Positions 7,305 through 16,504 of a stretch of DNA of 33,967 bases are shown here, piece by piece. Under the pieces are notes generated by a model that saw only the letters and a program-made list of their open reading frames with translations, did not search any database and was not told the DNA's origin. The stretch comes from Candidatus Thiodiazotropha sp. (lineage in GTDB: Bacteria > Pseudomonadota > Gammaproteobacteria > Chromatiales > Chromatiaceae). The stretch spans positions 1 to 33,967 of the forward strand of contig JAIVEQ010000043.1 in assembly GCA_023838465.1 (NCBI GenBank), written 5' to 3'. Position 1 is the stretch's first letter. Every line of letters begins with the position of its first letter. Both the position numbers and the translations under genes were made by a program.

Positions 7305-10300
7305 ATGCTTGTCAGCTTAAAAGGGCAACTCACATGGATGTCGATTCTGGTATGGATAATCACCAGTTCGTTTATTATTCCAAGCTCAGCAGAATCGGCC
7401 CCCGTCAAATCGGCCAGCGAGCTAGATTACCCACCCTTTTCCAGTGTTCTCGATGACGGCCGTGCCGGAGGGTTCTCGGTTGAGTTGATGCGTGAGGCCC
7501 TTCATGCAATGGGCCGCAAAGTGACCTTTGAAGTCAGACCCTGGTCAGAGATCAAGCTGGATCTTGAAAAAGGCCGCTTGGAGGCGTTGCCTTTAGTTGG
7601 TCGCACACCTGAGCGAGAAGAAGTTTTCGATTTTACAACTCCCTACATCAGCCTCTACGGTGCGGTCTTTGTGCGTGACGACGAAGACAATATCAAGACA
7701 TTGGAAGACCTTCGTGACCGTCGGGTTGGTGTATTGCACGGCGACAATGCGGAAGAATTCATGCGCCGCGAAAAGATCACTAACCAATTGGTTACCGCCC
7801 CAGCTTATGAGGAGGTATTGTTAGCGCTATCCAGGGGTGAACTGGATGCTGTGGTAGCCCAACGTCTGGTGGGCCTCAATCTGATTGAGAAACTACAAAT
7901 CGATAATCTAAAAACCGCTATTGCACCTTTAAATGGCCTGCGTCAGGACTTTTGTTTCGCTGTTACCGAGGGAAACAAGAAACTCCTCTCTCAACTCAAT
8001 GAGGGCTTATCGATTGTCATGGTCGATGGAACCTATGATCGCCTGCATAGTGAATGGCTCGGCGTTCTGGAACGCGAAACAGCACAGAAAAGAGCCTTTT
8101 GGGTTGCGATAAGCGCCTTTCTGGCACTTCTGTCGCTGCTTTTTATTGGCTTGTTTATCTACCAACATTGGCAGGCACACCGAAACCTGAAAGCCAGTGA
8201 ACACCGCTACCATTCTGTTGTAAGCAACATAAAAGAGGTCATCTTTCAGACCGATCCGCTGGCCCGATTGACTTTTCTTAACACCGCATGGAGCAAGGTG
8301 ACCGGCTTCCCGCTTGATGAGAGCCTGAACAGGCTGTTCACAGATTTTATTCACGCCGATGACCAGCATTCGTGTGAAGATCTTTTTACTTCACTGATCC
8401 AACAAAACAAGGACTTCCATCATCAAAAGATACGCTGCCTACACAAAACAGACAGTTTTCGCTGGATTGAGGTCCACGCTCAGCCAATCGTGGATTCAAG
8501 CGGCAAGGTAACCGGTCTATCTGGCACCCTGACCGATTTCACAGAGCGCAAACAGCTGCAAACGGAGTTACAAGAGAGTGAAGCGAGGTTCCGCAGCTTT
8601 TTTGAAAATAATACCTCAGTGATGCTGCTGATAGCCCCCACATCGGGTGAGATTATGGCTGCAAACACCACTGCAGCCACCTTTTATGGTTATCCCCTGA
8701 AGCAGCTGATCGGCATGCCTATCAGTCATATCAACACGATGTCTGAAGAGAAGATTCGGGAAGAGAGAGAAAGAGCCTTAAAAGAAAAATGTAACTACTT
8801 TCTTTTCCAACACCGCCTTGCCAGTGGCGAAATCAGGGATGTGGAAGTCTACTCAACACCGATACAAACCGACGGACATAACCTGCTGTTTACCATTGTC
8901 CACGACATTACCGATCGAAGGAAAATAGAGAGAGCCTTGGAGAAAGTTAATGCCAGTCAAACTGCTTTGATCGAAGCGCTTCCTGACACCATCTTTTTCA
9001 AAGATGGAGAGGGTCGCTGGTTGGTGACTAATCAGGCAGCGAAAAAGTTGTTTAAACTGGATGAGATCGAATGGCAAGGTAAGACTGAACAAGAACTCGC
9101 TATTATTCGACCTGCATACAAAGCGGCGCATCATCAACGCCTCATAGAAGATGAATGTACCTGGCAACAGGCACGACTTAGCAAATTCGAGGAACAGATC
9201 GTCGATAAGGCAGGGAAAACGCATCTATATGATGTCCGTAAGATTCCCATATTCAATACAGACGGTGAGCGAGAAGGGTTGGTGACTGTTGGTCGGGATG
9301 TCACCATGCAGAGGGAGCATCAGCAACAACTGGAATATATTGCCCACTATGACGCCCTGACGAAACTACCCAACCGTGTACTGCTGGCAGATCGCCTGCA
9401 TCAAGCCATGGCTCAGGCTCATCGGCAGCAACAAGGTCTGGCCGTTGTCTATCTCGATCTTGATGGATTCAAGGAGATCAACGATATCCACGGTCACGAA
9501 ACCGGGGACCACCTGCTGACCATCGTTGCTAGTCGCATGAAATCAACTTTGCGTGATGGCGACACTATAGCCCGTTTGGGGGGTGATGAGTTTGTCGTCG
9601 TATTGATTGGCCTTACTGATATCAAAGCAAGTGAACAAATGCTGATGCGCCTGCTTGCTGCTGTCGCACAACCTATTCAGGTCGATGATCTCTCACTACG
9701 GATCTCAGGTAGTCTCGGTGTTACCTTCTACCCGCAGATGGATGAAGTAGATGCCGACCAACTGCTGCGCCAATCCGACCAGGCCATGTATCAGGCAAAA
9801 TTGTCTGGAAAGAACCGCTATCACTTCTTCGATACCGAACAGGACCGCAACCTGCGAGGACGACACAGCAGCCTGAAACGTATTCGTCAAGCGCTGAATG
9901 AGCGGGAATTTGTACTTTTTTACCAGCCTAAAGTTAATATGAGAAGTGGCGAGATTATTGGCGTCGAAGCACTGATCCGCTGGCAACATCCAAACAGAGG
10001 CCTATTGTCGCCAGCTGAATTCTTGCCTGTGATCGAGGATCACCCGCTTGCCGTCGACCTGGGTGACTGGGTTATCGAAACGGCCTTAACCCAACTTGAG
10101 GACTGGCATCTGGCCGGATTAAACCTCACAGTCAGCGTGAACATCGGCGCTCGTCAATTGCAACAGCCTGATTTTGTCGAGCACCTTCAACTCATACTGG
10201 CTGCTCACCCAGACATCAAACCCAGCGATCTGGAACTGGAAGTACTCGAGACCAGCGCACTGGATGATATGCTCCAAGTATCCCAGTTGATGCAGTCGTG

Positions 10301-11000
10301 CAGCAAGATCGGTGTTAATTTTGCCCTGGATGACTTCGGTACAGGTTACTCCTCACTCACATATCTGAAAAACTTGCCCGCCACCCAACTCAAGATCGAC
10401 CAGAGCTTTGTACGTGATATGCTGGATGATCCGGAAGACTTGGCTATATTGGAGGGCATACTGGGTCTGGCCAGAGCCTTTCGCCGGCAGGCTATCGCTG
10501 AAGGTGTGGAAACCCTGGCCCATGGCGAAATGCTGCTACAACTCGACTGTGAACTGGCCCAGGGATACAGCATCGCCAAACCGATGCCGGCTAACGAATT
10601 GATTGGCTGGTCAAAAACCTGGCAACCTGATCCAACCTGGACCCATCAGCAACCCATGCATCGCAACGACCTGCCGCTGCTATTCGCCGGGATCGAGCAT
10701 CGCTCCTGGATACACGCTATAGAAGAGTGTCTTAAGGGGGAACGAGCAACACCACCGCAGTTAGATCATCATCAGTGCCGCTTCGGCCATTGGCTGGAGG
10801 GAGAGGGCCAGGTACGCTATGGCGCACATCCGGCATTTCAGGCCATTGCGCCGCTCCACAAAGAGGCGCACACACTGGCAACGGATCTGCTTGAGCTCCA
10901 CGCAATGAACAGCCAACCAGTAGCATTGGAGAGCCTGCATGAACTCAATTGTATTCGCGACAAGCTGCTTATACAGTTAAAACATTTAGTGCAACAATAG
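7305..11000 (+). CDS. Multidomain receptor: SBP_bac_3 - TM - PAS x3 - GGDEF - EAL - CZB
   Basis: The protein has 1231 residues. In order: signal-like hydrophobic N-terminus; periplasmic solute-binding family 3 domain (about 35-255) of the type that binds amino acids; one transmembrane helix (about 262-285); three PAS domains (about 295-420, 425-545, 550-675), each ending in a DxTxR-like PAC linker; GGDEF domain with intact GGDEF at 759-763 and an inhibitory RxxD site (R750-D753) five residues before it; EAL domain with E888-A-L890, the DDFGTGYSSL loop and EGVET; and a CZB zinc-binding domain with H-H-Q-C (H1155-C1158), FGHW and HKEAH (H1185, H1189). All catalytic motifs look intact, so the protein can in principle make and degrade cyclic di-GMP. 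Control could come from a periplasmic ligand, redox/PAS cofactors and zinc. The ATG at 7305 has a weak ribosome site; a later ATG (near 7338) would shorten the signal region. Confidence 0.92.
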   Translation: MLVSLKGQLTWMSILVWIITSSFIIPSSAESAPVKSASELDYPPFSSVLDDGRAGGFSVELMREALHAMGRKVTFEVRPWSEIKLDLEKGRLEALPLVGRTPEREEVFDFTTPYISLYGAVFVRDDEDNIKTLEDLRDRRVGVLHGDNAEEFMRREKITNQLVTAPAYEEVLLALSRGELDAVVAQRLVGLNLIEKLQIDNLKTAIAPLNGLRQDFCFAVTEGNKKLLSQLNEGLSIVMVDGTYDRLHSEWLGVLERETAQKRAFWVAISAFLALLSLLFIGLFIYQHWQAHRNLKASEHRYHSVVSNIKEVIFQTDPLARLTFLNTAWSKVTGFPLDESLNRLFTDFIHADDQHSCEDLFTSLIQQNKDFHHQKIRCLHKTDSFRWIEVHAQPIVDSSGKVTGLSGTLTDFTERKQLQTELQESEARFRSFFENNTSVMLLIAPTSGEIMAANTTAATFYGYPLKQLIGMPISHINTMSEEKIREERERALKEKCNYFLFQHRLASGEIRDVEVYSTPIQTDGHNLLFTIVHDITDRRKIERALEKVNASQTALIEALPDTIFFKDGEGRWLVTNQAAKKLFKLDEIEWQGKTEQELAIIRPAYKAAHHQRLIEDECTWQQARLSKFEEQIVDKAGKTHLYDVRKIPIFNTDGEREGLVTVGRDVTMQREHQQQLEYIAHYDALTKLPNRVLLADRLHQAMAQAHRQQQGLAVVYLDLDGFKEINDIHGHETGDHLLTIVASRMKSTLRDGDTIARLGGDEFVVVLIGLTDIKASEQMLMRLLAAVAQPIQVDDLSLRISGSLGVTFYPQMDEVDADQLLRQSDQAMYQAKLSGKNRYHFFDTEQDRNLRGRHSSLKRIRQALNEREFVLFYQPKVNMRSGEIIGVEALIRWQHPNRGLLSPAEFLPVIEDHPLAVDLGDWVIETALTQLEDWHLAGLNLTVSVNIGARQLQQPDFVEHLQLILAAHPDIKPSDLELEVLETSALDDMLQVSQLMQSCSKIGVNFALDDFGTGYSSLTYLKNLPATQLKIDQSFVRDMLDDPEDLAILEGILGLARAFRRQAIAEGVETLAHGEMLLQLDCELAQGYSIAKPMPANELIGWSKTWQPDPTWTHQQPMHRNDLPLLFAGIEHRSWIHAIEECLKGERATPPQLDHHQCRFGHWLEGEGQVRYGAHPAFQAIAPLHKEAHTLATDLLELHAMNSQPVALESLHELNCIRDKLLIQLKHLVQQ

Positions 11001-11079
11001 CCATTCAGTGGTTTTCAGTTATCATGTGCCGAGCGCCTATGAGACTTCGCTCGCTATACCGATAAGCTTTGGAACTGAT

Positions 11080-11304
11080 ATGAATGATACGTTAATGATA
11101 CTGCCAAGTTCACGCTACGATGAGATACGCCTGGTTAAGGTTCCGAAAGACCTTGATCGTAATGAGGCCTATCGCTTTGCGACGGGTATCATCGCACAGG
11201 CGGAAGAGAGCAACCAAAATTGCCGATGGGAAGATATCGCTGAAGACCTGGAAGCAAGAGGGTTTGAACCTATTGAGGCATTAATCGGGCCTGCTTTGGA
11301 TTGA
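11080..11304 (+). CDS. Small conserved-looking hypothetical protein
   Basis: I choose the ATG at 11080 (74 residues), with TTGGAAC just upstream, over the in-frame GTG 11008, which would add an unlikely leader next to the previous stop. The protein is soluble, acidic and has no transmembrane segment, signal peptide or cysteine pair (one Cys). It reads like a compact alpha/beta protein (ILPSSRYDEIRLVKVPKDLD, then an amphipathic helix and WEDIAEDLEARGFEP). I do not recognise the family. It converges with the ATPase gene: the two stops are only 7 nt apart. Confidence 0.6.
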   Translation: MNDTLMILPSSRYDEIRLVKVPKDLDRNEAYRFATGIIAQAEESNQNCRWEDIAEDLEARGFEPIEALIGPALD

Positions 11305-11311
11305 CCTCTCC

Positions 11312-12400
11312 TTAATCGAGGTCTTCGTACTCATCCAGGTCCATTTGCAGCAGTATTGCCTTGCGTAGCAGTTTTTGCTCGTTTCGAAGGGTCTTTTTAA
11401 GACTACTGATCTCTTTTTCCAGATCCTGTATCCGATAGACCAACTCGTCTGCATGGGCAACTGTCTGAGGAGTGGTTTGAGAGGCGATTGCCTGGCCGAC
11501 TCCCGCTGTTGTTCCACTAGGATGAAGCGGTGATACCGACGCTAATTGTGGCTGTTGTAGCCCTGGATCTGATACTGGCGGATCGAAGCTGACCTCCTGT
11601 TCCAACTCATGCATCACCGAGAGCACCGCATCCTTCTCCAGGTTATGAAGCTCTTCCAGACATCCGAACAGCATCATCCTGTCGCACATGGCATTAATGC
11701 GGCGGGGTACACCTCCGGTGAATTCGAATATCATCGGAAAGACCCCGTCACTGAATGTGGGATCCTGGTTCCAACCGACCAGTTGCAAGCGGTGCAAAAT
11801 ATATTTTTCTGTCTCTTCAGCACTCAATGGATCAATGTGATAGGAAGCGATGATGCGTTGTCGCACCTGTTCCATACCAGGACTCTGCAGGGTTCGCTTA
11901 AACTCCTCCTGACCCAACAGAAAGGTCTGGACCAGCGCCTTATTGTTAACCTGGAAATTGGAGAGCATGCGCAGCTCTTCAACAGATCTTGGTGGAAGAT
12001 TCTGCGCCTCGTCCACCACCAGCAACATCTGCTTGCCCTCTGCATGGCGGGCACGCGCTATGGCTTCCAGATTATGCAGCAGGGTTGCCTTATTGAGCCC
12101 CTCATGAGCAAGCCCAAATGAGGCACAAACCATACGCAGCATATCGTCCGGGTCAACCTGGGTTGTGACCAGTTGAGCGGCCATGACATTCATACTGCTC
12201 AGTTCATCGAATAAATTACGCACCAGTGTGGTCTTGCCGGTACCAATCCCACCTGTGATAACAATGAACCCCTCACCCTGTTCAAGACCATAGCGCAGGT
12301 AGGCCATGGCACGATTGTGGCCTTTGCTGTTGAAAAAGAACTTATGGTCCGGTGTCAGCTGAAACGGCTTGCCTTCCAACTTGTAAAAATCATCGTACAT
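11312..12400 (-). CDS. XrtA (PEP-CTERM)-system-associated ATPase, ExeA-like AAA protein
   Basis: The 362-residue protein opens with MYDDFYKLEGKPFQLTPD and HNRAMAYLRYGL, the hallmark start of the XrtA/PEP-CTERM-associated ExeA-type ATPase subfamily (TIGR03015-like). Walker A is GGIGTGKTT (around residues 50-58), Walker B LLVVDEAQNL, followed by EELRMLSNFQ and GGVPRRINAMCDR. The last roughly 100 residues are a proline/glutamine-rich linker and a short coiled coil (VYRIQDLEKEISSLKKTL) ending in an acidic tail. In exopolysaccharide loci of this type the ATPase is thought to help sort or secrete products together with exosortase XrtA. Here no exosortase, glycosyltransferase or chain-length gene is near, so it is an orphan in this window. 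GAAGG lies upstream of the start. Confidence 0.85.
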   Translation of the reverse strand: MYDDFYKLEGKPFQLTPDHKFFFNSKGHNRAMAYLRYGLEQGEGFIVITGGIGTGKTTLVRNLFDELSSMNVMAAQLVTTQVDPDDMLRMVCASFGLAHEGLNKATLLHNLEAIARARHAEGKQMLLVVDEAQNLPPRSVEELRMLSNFQVNNKALVQTFLLGQEEFKRTLQSPGMEQVRQRIIASYHIDPLSAEETEKYILHRLQLVGWNQDPTFSDGVFPMIFEFTGGVPRRINAMCDRMMLFGCLEELHNLEKDAVLSVMHELEQEVSFDPPVSDPGLQQPQLASVSPLHPSGTTAGVGQAIASQTTPQTVAHADELVYRIQDLEKEISSLKKTLRNEQKLLRKAILLQMDLDEYEDLD

Positions 12401-12649
12401 ACGATTTGCCTTCTCTCAGTGCTGTGCTTCCCTGCTTGAACTGGCTATCAGTCACCCACTAAATTCAAAAAAAGTGAGATGCGTTGATTACTGATACCGC
12501 CAGGGGTCAAGGATGGTGCTTACATTCAATATTATGCTATGAAACTCACTATTTGCCTACCGCTGTTAGAGAAGGGGTATTGTTTCCAATCGCTACTACC
12601 GGGAAGGCTGCCGCTCAAACCATGGAAATAATCGCAGAAACAAACGATG

Positions 12650-12674
12650 GTTGACCCAACTCATTGGAGTCAAC
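12650..12674. repeat. Long imperfect hairpin upstream of the peroxiredoxin gene
   Basis: GTTGAC (12650-12655) and GTCAAC (12669-12674) enclose CCAA-CTCA-TTGG, giving a ten-base-pair stem with one bulged A and a 4-nt loop. It lies in the 379-bp spacer between the divergent ATPase and peroxiredoxin genes, about 33 bp before a candidate promoter. It could be an operator or a cruciform; no T-tract follows. Nothing else in 12401-12779 looks like a gene. Confidence 0.5.
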
Positions 12675-12706
12675 TATCTTGCCATTGTGTACCCTATTCC
12701 GATTTG

Positions 12707-12736
12707 TTGAGTGAGGATTTCTGGGTGGGATACACT
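12707..12736 (+). promoter_or_regulatory. Candidate sigma-70 promoter for the peroxiredoxin gene
   Basis: TTGAGT, an 18-nt spacer and TACACT lie about 44 nt before the ATG at 12780. The ribosome site AGGAGAG is well placed at 12769-12776. The -10 match is moderate. Confidence 0.4.
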
Positions 12737-12779
12737 CTAATTAAACGACCCTACAAGATAACGACCGTGAGGAGAGACC

Positions 12780-13247
12780 ATGCTTAACGCTGGAGATAAG
12801 GCGCCATTCTTTGAATTACCGGACTCTGACATGCGCATCATCAATTCTGAGCAATTTGTAGGCAAGCAGAATCTGGTGATCTATTTCTACCCAAAAGACG
12901 ATACCACCGGCTGTACTATTGAAGCACTGGAACTCTCAGATCTAACCGATGATTTCACATCCCTGGATACCCAGGTAATTGGGATCAGCCGCGATAATTG
13001 TGTCAGCCATGCCGCATTTCGTGACAAACACGGTCTTACCGTACAACTGCTGGCAGATACTGATGGCGAGGTATGCAATGCCTATGGCGTTTGGCGAGAG
13101 AAGGAGAAAAATGGCATAAAGCGAATGGGCATTCTACGCTCAACCTTTATCATCGATAAGAGTGGTATTATTCGGGAAGTTATCTATGACGTAAAGCCGA
13201 AAGGTCATGCGGCAAAGATACTTGAGCGTGTGAAAAAGATCATCTGA
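12780..13247 (+). CDS. bcp: Thioredoxin-dependent peroxiredoxin, Bcp/PrxQ type
   Basis: The 155-residue length matches E. coli Bcp (156). The peroxidatic site is YPKDDTTGCTIEA, with C45 in the TxxC context. The fold core (LVIYFYPKDD, QVIGISRDN, STFIIDKSG) is complete. The enzyme reduces hydrogen peroxide and alkyl hydroperoxides in the cytoplasm. E. coli-type Bcp forms its disulfide with C50; here that position is leucine (TIEALELSD). Other cysteines are C74 and C99, so it would act as a 1-Cys enzyme or use an atypical partner cysteine. It is followed after 29 nt by the hybrid kinase gene, possibly in one transcript. Confidence 0.93.
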   Translation: MLNAGDKAPFFELPDSDMRIINSEQFVGKQNLVIYFYPKDDTTGCTIEALELSDLTDDFTSLDTQVIGISRDNCVSHAAFRDKHGLTVQLLADTDGEVCNAYGVWREKEKNGIKRMGILRSTFIIDKSGIIREVIYDVKPKGHAAKILERVKKII

Positions 13248-13276
13248 TCAAAAAACGCATAGTATTTAGTGAGCCT

Positions 13277-15637
13277 GTGAAACTCCGAACCCAGATTCTG
13301 ATCCTCTTGTTTCTCTTTGGATTTGCGCCGTTGACAGCCATGGTGTTAACGAATCTTCCGTTTGTCCTGGATCGGCTGGAATTCTTCTACCACAAGGCCT
13401 ACCTGCAAAATCTACGCGCAGACTTTCGTGATCTTGATGAGCATTTGGCCAGCCGCCATGAGATGTTGCGACTGCTCGCAAAACTCCCGGAACCGGGTCT
13501 GATACTGGGAGAGCAGGAAGTTGATGAGGGGATGAAACAGATCGATCATGCCCGTGCACGTTACACCGAGTGGATCAACCAGATCCTACGTGACCATCTG
13601 GATATCTTCCAGATTCTGTTTCTAGACCTGGAGGGTAATCCACGATTCTGGCTAGAACTGAATGCACGAACCCGCCAATGGGAACCGACCATCAAGAAAC
13701 CAGACATGCCGTCCTGGGATTTCTTCCAACAGAGCGTACACCAAGAGTTCGGTCGAGTGGCAGTCAGTAAAATCAGTCTCAATCCGGGTGTTGCCCATCT
13801 GGATCCCCGCCGTTTCATGACATTACGCATGATCAGTCCCATCATCGGACCTGACAACCAGGAACGTGTTGCTCCCTTGGGTGCTGTGGTGATAAATATC
13901 GATGTCGGCGGTATGGCCCGCGCCTACCGCAATACATTGTGGGTAACCAGTGATGGCACCTATCTGGATGAACGTCTGAGTGGGAGTGACAAGGCACGTG
14001 CCTTCGAGGATTTCAACGGCCTGCAAGCGCTGTTCGAAAAGGGGAATCTGGCACTCTGGGAAGGCGGCCAGGGCAGACAGGTTATTTGGGTACCACTGTT
14101 CACAACTGAAGGATCAGGTCCCTTATGGGTAGGTCGTCCAGTTGATCCATCGCCACTGGATACGTTTCGAAATGTGTTGATTAGCCGTGTCATGACCATT
14201 GTGCTCATTGCACTGGTCATACTGCTAATAGTGGCCCGTTTTATCGCCTTGCGTGCCGAGCAGTTTGGGCAAAAGCTGCGTGACGGTGTTGGTCGTGTTC
14301 TGCGTGAGGATGATCCGGTACGCTTTAACTGGAAGGGATCGCGGGAGATTGAGCAACTCGGCCAACAGCTCACAGAACTGGCAGAAACCCACTCGAAGCA
14401 GGCGGAGGCACAACGTCAACATGCCCGGCAGTTGGAGGAGTCCAATCGCTATAAGTCCCAATTTCTTGCCAATGTCAGCCATGAACTGCGCACACCACTC
14501 AACTCTATCCTGCTGTTATCCAAGATGCTCAATGAGACCCCGGAGCATGTCTCCACAGAGCAGAAAAGGCAGCTGGAAGTGATTCATGAAGCGGGGTGCG
14601 ACCTGCGGGCATTGATCGATAATATCCTCGACCTATCCCGGATTGAAGCAGGAAAAGCCAGCGTCAGCTTGCAGCAGATTCCACTGCAAACCCTTGTTTC
14701 GGACCTCATCGAGCTGGTCAAACCCCAATTCGACGCCAAAGGACTCAGTCTTTCTCTCGATTTTGGATCGTCGCTGCCTGAGAGTTTTCTATCAGACCAG
14801 GAGAAGGTTCGACAGATCCTGAAGAACTTTCTCTCCAACGCCCTCAAATTCACTCACCAGGGCGGTGCCATATTGCGTACTTATACAAACCCGGATAGTG
14901 GCATGGATCTGATCTGCTTTGCTGTCGAAGATACCGGTGTGGGCATTCCTAAGAACAAGCATGAATTGGTCTTCGAAGCATTCAAACAGGCAGACGGATC
15001 GACCAGTCGTCGATTTGGCGGTACCGGGTTAGGACTCAGTATCAGCCGGGAGTTGGCACGTCTTCTGGGGGGAGATATAAACCTCGACAGTGAAGAGGGG
15101 GCAGGTGCTATTTTCACCTTATGCCTGCCACCGGAGTTTGATCATAGCAACCTCTCTCCACAGCAGGTCGAAGTCCAAGATGCGATGGAACCGGAGTTGC
15201 TGCGTAAACGAAAATCCGTACAAAACAACCTATCAACAGAAAAAACATCGAATACTCCCTTCGCCGGAAGGCGGATATTGGTGGTGGACGATGACTTGCA
15301 GAACCTTCTTGCACTTACCCCACAACTTGAAACCTGGGGTTTTGAGGTGGCTGCGGCTGGTGACGGCCAGGAAGCCATAGATACACTGAATGAAGACCCG
15401 GAATTCAGTCTTGTATTGATGGACATCATGATGCCGGAGCTGGATGGCTATGATACGATCAGATATATACGTAAAACGACGCAGCTCAAAGCACTCAAAG
15501 TCATTGTGCTGAGCGCCAAGAATGCGGCTGAAGACCGCAAACGTAGCCTGGATGCTGGAGCAGACGATTTTGTGGCCAAACCGGTCGACTCGGACAAGCT
15601 TCAGGCAGTCATCAAAGAGCATTTAGGGCCAGAATGA
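13277..15637 (+). CDS. Membrane hybrid sensor histidine kinase with C-terminal receiver
   Basis: 786 residues from GTG 13277 (another GTG at 13270 runs into a stop). Layout: helix 1 (about 6-26), a periplasmic sensor domain of about 265 residues rich in aromatic and charged residues (Cache-like size), helix 2 (about 296-320), HAMP-like linker and coiled coil, HisKA with FLANVSHELRTPLNSIL (H402), HATPase_c with N-box NFLSNALKFT, GVGIPKNK and FGGTGLGLSISREL, then a receiver with acidic pocket VVDDD, phosphoacceptor D716 (LMDIMMPELDG) and AKPVD lysine. The kinase autophosphorylates on H402 and can pass phosphate to D716 and probably to the next gene's receiver. The stimulus is unknown. Confidence 0.92.
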   Translation: MKLRTQILILLFLFGFAPLTAMVLTNLPFVLDRLEFFYHKAYLQNLRADFRDLDEHLASRHEMLRLLAKLPEPGLILGEQEVDEGMKQIDHARARYTEWINQILRDHLDIFQILFLDLEGNPRFWLELNARTRQWEPTIKKPDMPSWDFFQQSVHQEFGRVAVSKISLNPGVAHLDPRRFMTLRMISPIIGPDNQERVAPLGAVVINIDVGGMARAYRNTLWVTSDGTYLDERLSGSDKARAFEDFNGLQALFEKGNLALWEGGQGRQVIWVPLFTTEGSGPLWVGRPVDPSPLDTFRNVLISRVMTIVLIALVILLIVARFIALRAEQFGQKLRDGVGRVLREDDPVRFNWKGSREIEQLGQQLTELAETHSKQAEAQRQHARQLEESNRYKSQFLANVSHELRTPLNSILLLSKMLNETPEHVSTEQKRQLEVIHEAGCDLRALIDNILDLSRIEAGKASVSLQQIPLQTLVSDLIELVKPQFDAKGLSLSLDFGSSLPESFLSDQEKVRQILKNFLSNALKFTHQGGAILRTYTNPDSGMDLICFAVEDTGVGIPKNKHELVFEAFKQADGSTSRRFGGTGLGLSISRELARLLGGDINLDSEEGAGAIFTLCLPPEFDHSNLSPQQVEVQDAMEPELLRKRKSVQNNLSTEKTSNTPFAGRRILVVDDDLQNLLALTPQLETWGFEVAAAGDGQEAIDTLNEDPEFSLVLMDIMMPELDGYDTIRYIRKTTQLKALKVIVLSAKNAAEDRKRSLDAGADDFVAKPVDSDKLQAVIKEHLGPE

Positions 15638-16500
15638 AAAGATACGCCGGTTTCAAACTGCTGATCGTGGATGACCACGAGCACAATTTATTTACTCTGC
15701 GCACACTGGTGGAGCGCTACATGGACGTGGAGATCCTGGAGGCTATTTCGGGACAACAGGCACTTGATATAGCTGTCAGAGAGCCTGGAATCGACCTCAT
15801 CATTCTGGATGTGCAGATGCCGGAAATGGATGGTTTTCAGACCGCATCCATGTTGAAAATTCGAAAAAAGACCAAAGACATCCCGATTATCTTTCTCACC
15901 GCCGCCTTCAAGACTGAAGAGTTTCAGCAGAAAGGATACGAAGTAGGCGGTGTCGACTACCTGCTAAAACCCATCGATGACAATCAACTGCTGAATAAAA
16001 TCAGTACCTATTTCAGACTCATCGAAAAAGAGCGAGAACTTAACAAGATTCTGGAGCAAAAGGTGGCGGAGAGGACGGCTGAACTGGCTGCCGCCAAACA
16101 GCATCTGGAAAACATCATTACCCACATGGGTGAAGCCCTCCTGGTACTCAATCCCGAGGGTGAGATCGAATCTGCCAATCCGGCCGCATGCAAGATGCTC
16201 GATTACAATGAGACCGATCTATTAGAAATGTCGATCGGCGATGTCTTCGAAGAGGAGGAAGAGGAGCAGGCCGGTGCTTTTTTCGGGACTTGGTTGGAGG
16301 CATTGATACGCACAGGCGCATTGAGCCGCATTGAGGCATGCTTCATCGCTAAGGACGGACGCCGTGTACCCATTCTGTTTTCCCGTACCGCCGTCAAAGA
16401 CAGCGACGACAAAATCAGTCATATTGTCTGTATCGCGAAGGATATGACAGGTTATATCCGCGAGCTGGATGCAATAAAGAGTGCATCCAAAGGAGCTTGA
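15634..16500 (+). CDS. Response regulator: receiver - coiled coil - PAS
   Basis: The 288-residue protein overlaps the kinase gene by 4 nt (ATGA). The receiver (1-120) has DD at 13-14, phosphoacceptor D59 in LDVQMPEMDG, and LLKPID. A helical coiled-coil linker (EKERELNKILEQKVAERTAEL) leads to a PAS domain (about 155-280) with an unusual run of seven glutamates out of nine residues near 205. There is no DNA-binding, kinase or cyclic di-GMP output. It probably acts by protein-protein contact, perhaps feeding a diguanylate cyclase or kinase encoded elsewhere. The close coupling indicates it is a direct partner of the hybrid kinase. Confidence 0.9.
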   Translation: MKRYAGFKLLIVDDHEHNLFTLRTLVERYMDVEILEAISGQQALDIAVREPGIDLIILDVQMPEMDGFQTASMLKIRKKTKDIPIIFLTAAFKTEEFQQKGYEVGGVDYLLKPIDDNQLLNKISTYFRLIEKERELNKILEQKVAERTAELAAAKQHLENIITHMGEALLVLNPEGEIESANPAACKMLDYNETDLLEMSIGDVFEEEEEEQAGAFFGTWLEALIRTGALSRIEACFIAKDGRRVPILFSRTAVKDSDDKISHIVCIAKDMTGYIRELDAIKSASKGA

Positions 16501-16504
16501 AATA

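Noticed and set aside
11303..11323. GACCTC/GAGGTC inverted repeat at the convergent stops as a terminator
   Set aside because: Six pairs with a 9-nt loop and no T-tract on either strand; overlapping stop codons explain its position.
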